Source: Trichuris trichiura (taxonomy: Eukaryota; Nematoda; Enoplea; Trichinellida; Trichuridae). Taken from it: 64,000 nucleotides of DNA. The notes under the pieces were generated by a model, which saw only the letters and a program-made list of their open reading frames with translations, made no database searches and was not told the origin of the DNA. The number at the start of each line of letters is the position of its first letter. The first letter of the stretch is position 1. A program made the translations under genes and the position numbers. The stretch is taken from the NCBI GenBank assembly GCA_037903355.1, contig JBAJFE010000026.1:2356001-2420000 (forward strand), in the 5' to 3' direction. Of this stretch, positions 10,265 to 21,300 are shown in pieces.

Positions 10265-12887
10265 GTAAGTTCCAGTGGTGGCACTTTGTGTGATATTCTG
10301 CATGCTTTACCTCAGTTGAGGATCATTTACTGAGGCATACTTGTGTCGGCGTATGTTTATGCTAAGTCGTAATTCTTGATGCGCTTGTAACTAACCCGCT
10401 TTTCTGCGATGTATTGACAGTTTCCCGTCGTTCTCCCGTAGTTTAACATATGTTATTTACGTAAATTCGGTTTCGCCAAATCGATTAGAAAAAAAAAACT
10501 TTCTTGAAACTTGGCATCTTTAACTGATTAGACTCAGTGAACAAATTTATCTTGGCTTGTACGAGCAAGAAAGCTTGTTTGTTTCTGTTGTCAGAACGAA
10601 GTCGACACATTTGCTTCTTTATATTAAAAGATTTGTAATGTAGAACAGAAACGTTTTGACTGTAATGTTTTCCACGTTTATTTTAATGTAAAAAATAACC
10701 GAAGCTTTCAAGTTTTTTCTGTCACCCGTCTTCAGCTATGAGGTAAAAGAAAATTGTTCCTTTATCTCACCGCTGAAAATAGGGGACAAAAACACTCCGA
10801 AAACGTTGGTTGTTTCTTAAATTAAAACAAATGTGGGACAAGGAAAACTGTACAAGCAAAACGTTTTATTATTAAAACATGTGGACCAATTAAGAAGAGT
10901 CTCACCTTCAATAGAACAGAAACATGATACTGATTATCTTCTTGACTGTGGTTGAAAGAAAGTACATTTTTTCAGATGTTAGAATAAACTAGTCTTCGTC
11001 TTACAGATTAACTTCCACTGAGCAGGTAGCCGTATTGACAGCATTCATATTTTGATTACCTTTCTGAGTTCTCCAGCTTTTAGATGTTTCATAAAGGCAG
11101 CGTTATTTTGCTGTTCAAATTGATCGCAGTCTTCGCTGTTTTGTCGTGAAAAACAAACTCGCTTCCTTTAACCATACTTTACGTTGTTTTTGGTAAGTTT
11201 ATAATTTTTAATTGGTGCTTCATTAAGGCATATATCAGATCTTGCTGCTCATTATTATAAGGTTTTTTTCAAGACCTTTTCACCAAGTCGCTTACGCTTT
11301 TAAAGCTTTGAACTTGTTTCCTTTTCATTTGAATTGCATCTGAATGGCAAAATTTAAAAATACGGCTTGTGTTCAGCAAAACACAGCTGTTTACAAACGT
11401 ACAGGCTCAATCAGTTTTTAACAATTTAGGTTTCCAAGAACGTCGCTAAGGACGACAGTGCGCTTTCAGAATGAGCTCTCTTTTAACGGTGACGCTCTTT
11501 AGACTGAAATTCGCGCGCTGCTAACTTTCCTTACCCTTTGCAGCTCACTGCATTTTATTTAGTTGAAGAAAGCCTTACCAATTATTTTGACATTTTAGTG
11601 CTTTTTTAATTTGCTGTTTTTTGTGGCTCAGACAGTTGGAAATCCCCTAAAAGGCAATAAGTTGCATTTTGCGTAGAATAAAATTAATTTATTGGTAGAT
11701 CTTCTGATGAAGACCGCAGTAAAGATGGAGGTGTGCGTTCCATAACGCACGTCACTCTAATGACGGCAACTTTGCCAACAGTATAAGGATGACCTGCTTC
11801 TTTCAATGGAATTTCTGAAATTTCTAACTTGTTCATTTTATTTGTTTTTTTTGCTGTCGAGAAAGACGGTAGTATGACCAAAGGTAGAATAGATTGACTT
11901 TCCCAACGTGAGATCCACGCTGCTAGCCAGTTCGAGCTGAGCACTTTATTAATGCGTTGCTGGCATATTGATCATTGACTGATTCCCTAGTAACTGAAGG
12001 AGGTTTCAATTTTGTAATCAAGATAAGGCTTTTTAAGAATCACAAGGCGACTTCTGGATCCATTTTTAGCAGGCTTGCTCATGGTAATAATTTTCAAAGA
12101 ACGCCACACTTGTAAATGCTATTGAGCAACAGTTTATCTGCAGCTGGGCTACAACTTAGTAAACGCTCCTGTAACATGCACGCTTAGAACTGTGACAACG
12201 AACCCGTAGGCTACTTTGCACATTGAGTCTAAGCATGCAGTAAAGGCATTTTGCATGCAGCTCATCCTGGGAATGTGCATGTGTAGCTGAATCATATGAG
12301 CTGCGGATTAGTAGTGCATTTGCTGCTTTCAATAACGCGAACTTAATTCGTAAGAGGATGCAACTGTCTCATCCGCAACTGTGCTAAGTCAGTTCTGCTG
12401 AGCACAAGGCTATGTAAAAAAAACTCAGAACGTTGGCACCATGGCGAACCTATAACTGCTTAATATTTTGAAGAGAATGAATGTATGTGATTTTGTAATA
12501 CGTGATAGAACAAAAGTTTGCAACCTGAGCCTGCACTTTACTACTTGCGAACTCGAGCACGTCGTTGTAGAAAGTCAGTTCTATTCTGAAAAGCTTAAGG
12601 AGTGTATCTTGTCGAGTGTAGGCATGTTTTGTATCTGAACAACGAAGTTTAACAGTTTTCATAAACGACTGGCTATGCAGGCTTATTCGATTTTATTTTA
12701 GCGGTCATTATCTCAGTTTATCAAGACGGTATTCAGCCTGAACAATGTAGCAAGCACACCGGCGCTCTGGCAGACTACTTTCGCCAGACAGGATATTAAA
12801 TACAATTGTTAGCCACATGCTTTTTAGCTTGTTGCACTTGCGTTTGCAGTGTTACATCTCGTTGTCGTTTTTATCTGTTCACGCTAG

Positions 12888-12961
12888 GACCTTTCATGAT
12901 AGGAACGGTTCATATGTCTATGATTGAGCTTGAAAAGCTTGCGCGATTAAATTTATTCTAA
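12888..12961 (+). CDS. Candidate last exon of profilin
   Basis: A well-formed acceptor (TTTTTATCTGTTCACGCTAG) ends at 12887. The following 74 bases fit the phase left by profilin exon 2 (one base carried) and end at TAA. The encoded tail reads PFMIGTVHMSMIELEKLA followed by six residues ending in Phe. The EKLA motif near the end is typical of the last profilin helix, and the complete protein would be 118 residues. Against it: the usual stretch between the last strand and the helix is several residues short, and the resemblance is weaker than in exons 1 and 2. A chance match is possible; transcript data would decide. Confidence 0.35.
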
Positions 12962-13957
12962 AAGCAAATGATAAACGTTGATGAAAAGGTTTATATGTGA
13001 ATATTTTGCTTCCAAAGTAGAGTTGTAAAACTTTTAGTTGAAAGAAAACAGCGCAAGTCACTTGCGATATTTTCAGAAAAAGGTTACATTTAAAGGCGAA
13101 GGTAGAAAATGGGAATGCTCTATTGATTCCGTTTTGCCTGCCTTTTCACATGCGGGCGAAAGATGAGCTGAAGGTCTCGTAACGAGGTATACAACAAAAC
13201 AATCCAGGCGAAAATAAGGACTTTTGTGTTCCTGTGCATTTGATTAATTAAGATTCATTACATAGGAAATAATCTTATATTTCAACGTCTCTTCCATTAC
13301 CTGGACTTGCTGCATTGAGTAGTAGTACATTGAAAACTTTTTCTCAAGCAATTTTGTAGCGAAAAAAATGTATACTGTGTTAAAGAGTGCTGAGTTGATC
13401 ACTCTTCCAAACGCGTATGCAGGACTTCATACGAAGGTCAATACTTTTACTAAGCACAAGGGATACTCAGATCAATTCAATTGAGATTCTTGAGCTTTCA
13501 GGGCACTGTATGCTCCATTGTCAGGGAATTAAAGGATGACGGCTGCGCAGACTTGAGTAGAGATAATAGGGTGATAACGGAACTAGTAGCTTAAATTAAA
13601 AACTTAAAATTGCCTAACCCGACAGTTTCACTATTTCGTTTGAATAGTAAACTTCGCTGTATCACGTTCTTCTTTCTTGTTCCATTTTTACTTTAACTAA
13701 TGCATGTTTTTTTGTAACTTTTTGTCTTTATAACCACCGCTAATCGTTGGTAAAGGAGAAAGACTTTAGTGTATGTGGCGTCCGGCACTCATCTGTTGCC
13801 GTCTTCGGCGGACAAGCGTAGAAAACGATGCATTTGTGGGTAGCAAGTTGTTCATGGGTAAGAGTGAGTTGGCTTTAAAGTTTTTTACCCTCTCGACAGA
13901 GGTCCTTTTAAACTTTTTCCATTTGTTCTCGTAAAGAGTATCGAAAGTGTAACTTTT

Positions 13958-14083
13958 GGGTACGGGACCATAGGTTTTCATGTTTGAATTGTTTGTTCGT
14001 ACGGAGTTTGTCCCGTTGAAAAATACAAAAACTTTCAATGGAAGGCCTTAGCTTTCGGGCCTCGCGCGGCCTGTCCTCAGCGT
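13958..14083. mobile_element. Degenerate copy of a palindromic foldback element
   Basis: This stretch shares two separated blocks with the better-preserved element at 36.4-36.9 kb. The first is GGTACGGGAC followed by a TTTTCAT block and a terminus-like TACGG..TGTCCCGTTG. The second is the core AGCTTTCGGGCCTCGCGCGG followed by CCTGTCCTCAGCG. It lacks a matching opposite arm, so it looks like an old, half-deleted copy. Minus-strand ORFs across it are by-products of the repeat. Confidence 0.45.
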
Positions 14084-16398
14084 AGGGAATTTCTGTAAAC
14101 AAACCAAACAGCTGCTCTACCAACGGACGAACCTGCCAGATTAGCTTTCCCTCAAGCAGACTTTTTTACAGTCTGTTAAGCCCCTTTTTTCGCTTTCCAT
14201 GGAACCCTTTTCCTGTAGAGAATAGGTTCATTAGTTTGCTTCCGCTATTGATACTCATGAAGCTTGTTATCACGCAACAATAGCTTTAGTGGCCCATGGC
14301 TGAAAAGTTTGTTTAGGACCTGCGTTGAGCGTTGCATATTTTTCACAAAATTAAATTAGTCATCTACTGGCTGGTTTGTTTAGACTAGGAGAAGCGGAAG
14401 TCAATGATCTTTTTAGGCAGCTCAATGAAGCTTCGCCATACCGTTACCTGGCAGCATTATCTTTAACACGATACAACTTTTACCTGCGTAGAAGCTCAGA
14501 GTTTTCCCTTTCTCATACGAAGCGAAGTAATACTTCGAAATGTGTAATGTAGGCATTCAACTCGCAGCAATGCACGCACAAGTCGGTGTAAAGAATGTTA
14601 CTAATGTAATCCTAACTGATATATTTTAGCGTGGAATGGTGATTTCATCCTTATGAGTAAACTGACAGTCATTATTCTTGAATTTTTTGGCGAAGCGATT
14701 CTTAACTATTGTATATTCGTTCATTTTGTAACAGTTTAAGCGGTTTTCAGCAAGTAGATTTGAGGACTAAAGAAACAGTGAGCGGATACACGGCTGTTAA
14801 GGAAAAGCAGAACCAGTAGCCTTAACATGTATTGTTCAAATTTTATGAGTGAAAGCATACCGGCATTAGGCTATAATTTCAGAATGCCGCGAATCTTTCA
14901 AAGTGAATATTTTCCTGTAAATCATATTGTAATTTCCGCTGAGGATTGGGGTTGCAAGAAAAGCGTGATAAATTAGTGGTTCTCGAAAAGAACTTTTGAT
15001 TAACCCATATCTTTACGTCTCATGCAGTCTTCATTCATATTTCTTGATTTTTTTGTTCTATTTAACTCTGTGTAACTAAAGTCATATTTTGTCGTATCAG
15101 CTACATGAACGTCCGTTTCTAAGAGCTCGGATGTGTTCGTGTTTTGGCAATGTTGTTAAAAGAAAGCAGCGTTTTATTGGGAAGCTATCACAATAACGGC
15201 ACTTTTCGGGATACAGTTGATCCAACAGGGTCCATCGTGCTTTCATCATCATGAAAAACACTCCTATTACTGATTACATTTTTGATGGAACGAACATGCA
15301 TTCTCTATTAGTGCCATCTCCATTTATATTTAATTCCGAACATACTTCCTTTCGGGTTTGTCACTAAGCTGAGGAGATGAGCAGAAAATAGAAGAATGCA
15401 CTTAAAGAAGCAGGCATACCTTTGGAAGCTGCTATCCATATTTGTGGGAAGCACTTTTGTGCCTGTCTCCTACACATGGCCTGAATTTTAAATTTTCAAC
15501 TAGAATTTTCATTGCAACCATTTGATTACTGCTTCGTATTGAAACAGAAAAAAATTGATAAATCGAAAAATCTCTGAATCTTCTTGCTTATTTTTAGGTT
15601 TGCCCATTTACATTCTCGTTCATTCCATTAGAAATAATTGTTTAGTGACTTGCCGCAATACCGCAATATAGGTTTTTGCCTATACTTTGCGGTTTAGGCG
15701 GAATAAGCTGCTAAAGATGTCTCGTAATTTTTTTTTAGCAGTAGTGTTGGTATGACGATGAAAAGTGTCGTGCTTCTATTTTTACAGTGCTGATAGTTTG
15801 GGTCCTTTTTGAGCATTACGCAGCAGTTAAATTCGTTTAGTAATCATTTGAGCAAGCCGTACCGATTGAAGTTCACGGCCTGCGGACTTGAATTAGTTTT
15901 ATCTTCTAGTCGCTATTATATATTCAGTTTCAAAGCAAGACGGTCGCTCCATTTGTCACTCCTGATCGACCGGTTCCAGGGAAGCAAATTTCATTTTGCT
16001 TTGCTTGTTGGATCAGTTGAGGGCGGCGCAAATGTGTTTTAGGATTTTCTGTCACTGTGAACGGGACTGACATTCAGTTGCGTGTTTGCCTTACAGCAAC
16101 GCATTCATTTTCTTCTCATGGCTTAGGAATTGAATCCTAATGAATGTATGTTTATGTTTGAAAATTGGTTACGTTCAAAGCTAAAAACGTTTCATTCTTT
16201 TGTAGGTGTATTTAAGTATTAATTATGAGCTTGACGAATTTCGCACTGTTATGACTTCTTCGTTAGGAAGCTACGCATTTTACTTTAATCAATTTTTGCC
16301 TTGCCGCTCGCATAATGTTGTGATAGTATTCAGACGATTGTAAGCAGCTTCGTCTAAGAAAAAAAACTAAAGTACTGCACTATATATATCTATATCTT

Positions 16399-16543
16399 TA
16401 TTACGGATTCTGTGTCCCGTTGAGATGTAAAATAAAAAGATTTTTCTCTCTCCGAAGCTTTCGGGTCTGCCGCGACCCGTCTTTAGCGGTCCAATGATGT
16501 AACTTCTTATTTTACATCTCAACGGGACACAGAATCCGTAATA
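16399..16543. mobile_element. Palindromic foldback element (MITE-like), intact short copy
   Basis: A perfect 37-base inverted repeat: the left arm at 16399-16435 starts TATTACGGATTCTGTGTCCC and the right arm at 16507-16543 is its exact reverse complement. The 71-base centre contains the core AGCTTTCGGGTCTGCCGCGA followed by CCCGTCTTTAGCGG. The left side abuts a TA-rich run (CTATATATATCTATATC), a plausible insertion target. It encodes nothing. The shared termini (CGGGACACAG and TCCGTAATA type) and core tie it to the elements at 13.96 and 36.4 kb. Perfect arms suggest recent movement or selection for pairing; mobility itself is inferred. Confidence 0.75.
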
Positions 16544-17924
16544 AGGATATTTCAGTATGAAAACACATAGTCCTGTACAAAAGCATCACAAGGAATTGCA
16601 TTGTTTAAATTCTTTTTTATTCCTCTCTGCTATAAATAGCTTGGCACATAACGAAACACTGCAAACAAATAGTTAAGAGTCTGTATTCTACGACTGGGTG
16701 CGCAGTGTCTTTCCTTTGCCCTTCGACTTATAATTGACGGCTAGCTGCAGCAAGTGTTTCAAAAAAGATAGAGATCATTTTACTGAAACTTTACTCCAAT
16801 TTCTGATTCAATGGAAGTTTAATTTTTCCGCATACAAGCGTCGTCGAAATGATAACAAGAAAATTGGTCTGAAAAGGTAACAGGAAGCAGTAGTTCATGT
16901 TATGAAAAGGTAATGCTCCCCATAGTTCAATGTTTGATTTTCCTTGACGTATGCGCCTACATTTTTTGCAGCGCATTCATCTTAAATAGGTAGGCGGAAA
17001 TTTTTTGTCGAACATTTTTATGCGTAGGCTTTTTTCTATTTTTCGGAAACATCCGTTAAGAAGCACGGATTCACCCAACCATTTGGCTGAGTTAATGCGT
17101 ATTCTGCGGGTTCGTGCTTGAGAAACTGAGTAGCAAAGTCCTAGTGGTTCTTGACTTTAGGCTGGATGCTACCGTGTTATGGTCACGCTTGACTTGTTTT
17201 ACTTTAAACCTTCGAGCGTAAATGAAACACCTTGACATGTCGTAGATCCACACAAAGAAACACCAGTTGGTGTGATTTCTGTAGCATACATTTTTAAACA
17301 TGAAATGGCAATAGTCAAAACTGAAAGGCTTAATGAATGTACAGCTATCAATAATATGTGAAAATAAAGCTGATTTTGAAAGTCACTGTTGTTTCGTTTT
17401 TAAACTTTGGTCCTCCTTTGACAAAAATTTTCGTACTCTTCTTTCATTGTCAGAATAACAAATGAAGCGTGTATGAGTACGATTTGGTAGTCCATTAGGA
17501 TATTACCGATAATAATGAGTAACATTAATTAGCAGCTCGTATAATTCAACCTGGTTTTATTGACAAACGTTCGAATTACGCATCACTGACAGACACAAAC
17601 GTCCGATCGAACATTGTGAAAAATGCGTGCAGACGATTAAGAATATTCGTCGTAATGATTAAAAGTGAAAACCCCTGAGTTGTTATGTAGCTAAGGATTG
17701 CCAACGCGTAGCCTCCTACCCACGACATCAAACGGCTTATTCGCTAAAGATTTAATTAGACTTTCATAGTGATTGCATTGTGCGTGTCTTCGACCACCAG
17801 TAGAGTTGGTCAGCTGCAGTTGCCCCCCATTAGTGTGTGCTTAGACAGCTACAGCGATTGTGTTCTTCCGTCGGTGAATCATTTTGTAATAGCCACTTGC
17901 ATTTTATTCATGCCACCTGTCGTG

Positions 17925-18345
17925 ATGACAATGAACAGCAATAAGCTTATATTTCTCATGGCATTTCTTCTATCTCTTCGTCCATTGTGTGTTCAATTGT
18001 ATCCGACTAATGATTACAAGGTACGATCGTTTGCAGGGAAGCACCGAAATGTCAAACTAGTTTTTATAGCAGAGTTTATCAGACATAGATAGCAATGAGT
18101 TGTATCCTGGAAAGGTGTACCGTTCGTGGAATGTAGACTTGCCAGCTTGGTTTGATCGTGAAGCATACCAGCCAATGCAGTATAATTCAATGGACCGAAG
18201 AAGCGTAGGCTTTTTTGGCTCGCGAGGTAAGAAGGTGCCGTTCTTCGGTGCTCGTGGAAAGCGCCTTCAAATGGACGCCATACCCGAATCTTACCAAGCT
18301 GATGGCAAGAATAAGAAGTTAGACTTTTTCGGTGTGAGAGGCTAG
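17925..18345 (+). CDS. Tachykinin-type neuropeptide precursor (three FFGxR-Gly peptides)
   Basis: Two exons (17925-18020 and 18070-18345, 49-base GT-AG intron, phase 0) encode about 123 residues. A signal peptide begins MTMNSNKLIFLMAFLLSL and is followed by an acidic/aromatic spacer. Three peptides bounded by dibasic sites follow: SVGFFGSRG after RR and before KK, VPFFGARG before KR, and LDFFGVRG at the very C terminus after KK. In each the Gly would be the amide donor, predicting C-terminal FFGxR-amide. That is the FX1GX2R-amide signature of invertebrate tachykinin-related peptides, ligands of tachykinin-type G-protein-coupled receptors in the secretory pathway of neurons. The ATG follows an acceptor-like TTTTGTAATAG; a second ATG two codons later is equally possible. 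AATAAA lies at 18717-18722. Family assignment rests on the repeated motif. Confidence 0.88.
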
Positions 18346-21300
18346 GAAGGCCGAGAAGTCTTTTCGCATTATTCGTGGCTATGATTTTCTGTAATCCGGT
18401 TGTTCCTTCTTCATAGTGTACTTAGAAATGTGCAACTAACTTCCAAACACTACATTAATGGCACCATTCATACGAATGGTTTTACTTTCATCTGCTATTT
18501 TTGTTCTGCAGCAGTGAACACCCTTACACGTCTGTAGCTCTTTGTGCTTTAAGTCATTCGAACTTGTGGCTACAGTCAACCATACTGCGCATCATTCTCA
18601 TTTAGAAACAACTTGCGCTTTCCATTTGTGTCCTCTGACATCTTGTGGTACAGAAGAGATTTTCCCACAGCTCACTCTTGCGTGCACATTTAATTTATTG
18701 CGGCCCTAAACAGCTTAATAAAACATTGTTTAAGTGCTGAAAGTTTGTTAATTCACAAGCATTATGTTCAAGCTTCAACTAATCAATTGTTAGAAAGCAT
18801 TTAATCTTAGTGCCTCATAGTTCATGCATTGTCGGAATGCAAATATGATTGTTTATCCTTATGATATGCGAGTATTGTTGAAATACGTCTTGAAACCAGA
18901 ACTTGTAAAAACAGTGATCTCTGACGGATCGAATTTGCCCATCAGAGGGAAATCCATAATTAATATGTGTGCAGCAACGTGCGTCCGACAGAGTGAGATT
19001 TTCACATTCAAATGTTAGAACCTACCTTACACGTAGTATCGGTTGTCTATGTGTTTTCCTGTGCTTAATTTATTTTACTTTCTGCTTTCGAATTCTGCTT
19101 ATTCGGCAGTTTATTTTTTCCTCTGACTTTGCTGCTGTGGGCGCAGGTTCAATAATTTCGACGCTCATGTTGCTTTTAATGTATAATAGTGTTAGGTTGT
19201 CCCAGTTGGGCTGTACTGACTGCATTGCAAGGTCACGCATCTTCTATTGATTCAGTGTAAAGAAACTTATTCGCGAATGACTAGCAGTTGAATTGCTTTC
19301 AGTGTAAATTTTTCTTTTCTCTTTTTATTCCCTTTTTAGCGCCAGTTGTCATCCTTTCTGCGGTGCTATCTTGTCTCCGCAGTCTGCCTGTCGCACTCGT
19401 GGGCTGCTAGAAATTCATTATACTTATACATGCATGAATGGGGAACCGTTGCGTGACACCACATCAGAACGGGCCGGCTAGAGCAAGGCTGATTTGCGGT
19501 TCCACCTATGCGTGATCTTCCATCCTTCTACTAATGAAAATGCCAAATGAATAAATTGGTTATCTCAATAGGCTCTGGTATTAATAAAATAAAATTTTTT
19601 CCGCATGTTTCATGATAACAAAACCTGTGATTGTAATCAGTGGTGCCGAACAATAAGCAATTATTTTAATGTATTATCATAGGATGTCGTTTCGATTGAC
19701 AGGTTTCTGGTCGGCCAGGAAGCCCCTTGTCACCTTAGTCAATTTAGACAATTCACTTACCTTTATTTTTAGGAACCTGTTGAAAGGGAACTAAGCATGA
19801 TTTGATAGTCAATGTCATCTAATCTTTTTTTTTAACAGTTGCAGAGCTCCCTTTTATGCTACTCTGCAGTTGGAACAACGAAATGCTTATAAAGTGTTGA
19901 GTAACGAACTCCGTGTTGCAAATAGGTGGCGGCCGCTAGCCTCTGTTTCCAGCTTAATTTTTGATGTCGTTCAAATGTGAATGTCATTTGTTTATTCATC
20001 TAAACAGGAGCATTGTTTCAAGGCGTTTCCTGATTTTACCTTTTCCAATCTTGTCTTCATCTACGTTTTCCAGCGTTTAAGCGATGCCCAGTCACTTTTG
20101 AGACATCGCCTTGGTAGCACGTGTCCCATTCTGCGCTCATGTCAACATTAAAAACAGTAGCTTTCCCTTAACTTTTCTGTTAAGCTATTCTATTGAAGGC
20201 ACGAAGTTTTGAACTGACCATGCCCAACTTATTTGATGGATATTTCGCAGGTCATTTATTTAATCTGTTTTGAAAGTAGGCAAACTTAATCTATCTGTTA
20301 ATGACATCAGTGCTGGACGACCTAATGATTGTTTTGCATTTCCTTATTGCTATCGTATTTCAAGAAGCAGTCTGTAAAAGTTAGCCAATTTATTCACGTC
20401 TAGAAATAAATAAAGTTGGCGTTAGCGCAAGCGCAATTCCACGTCTTCGTATCTACTTAATTTTTTTACTTTCTAAATTTTCTTCTGGTACTTTTTGCAA
20501 GCGTCGCTATGTGCATTGTTGTATAGGCAATCTAAAACAGCGTGACGCTTTTTTACAAAGCTTAACTAATGGATGAGCTCTCGGCAAAACTGATGGTTTA
20601 GTCTTACCCATTGACGTTTATAGAAAAACTAATCCTGAAACTTTTACTCTATACGCTTGACTTTCTCATCTATGTTCTTTATAAACAAATTTACATCAAG
20701 ACTGTTTCATTGAAAATATAATTCAATTTTCATAGTAGCCATCTACTAAAGTTATCGCTTGTGTGGATGTGTGACAATGCGTAAATTCGTTTGTGGCAAC
20801 AAGTTTAGATATTTTATTACGATTAATGTTTTGGCAGAAGTATTTGCAGTAGCGGTTCAGCTGCTTGCAACTTAGTTTCGCCCAGCTTCTGTCGATAGAT
20901 TAGCCCGACATTCCTAATATGATTCAGACGAAATGAAATATCCTTTCGAAGTGCGTGACCACGTATTGGTTGAGCGCAACTATACCTTTCAGCATGTAAA
21001 TTTTACGTTAGGACTCATAAGCAAATGAATAATAGTACTTATTTTAGCCCCGTTGCCAAGGTCTTTCTTTCAAATTTTGCAGTGCTGAGCAAACTGTAAG
21101 TGAATTAAATGTGGCGTGGACATTTAGTCACCTGTAAGATAATTTTTAAAACGGATTAACTTAGCCCACAAAGTTGAATACTCGTTTTCGGTAATCTGTA
21201 GATTAATTTTTGAACGATTATTCTTACCTACGCATTTATTGACTTGCAATCACTTGACATTTATGCTCAGGCGTAATTGAATAATTGTTTTCGTCAAAAC

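Larger units (their letters stand above)
10265..17924. other. Gene-poor stretch after profilin exon 2
   Basis: About 7.6 kb between profilin exon 2 and the neuropeptide gene. Apart from the candidate last profilin exon at 12888-12961 and two copies of the palindromic element (13958-14083 and 16399-16543), I see no supported coding exon. ORFs of 60-90 codons on both strands (for example around 11700-11940, 13770-14120, 16790-16980) lack family resemblance and overlap repeats or each other. The sequence is A+T-rich with many homopolymer runs. Confidence 0.5.
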
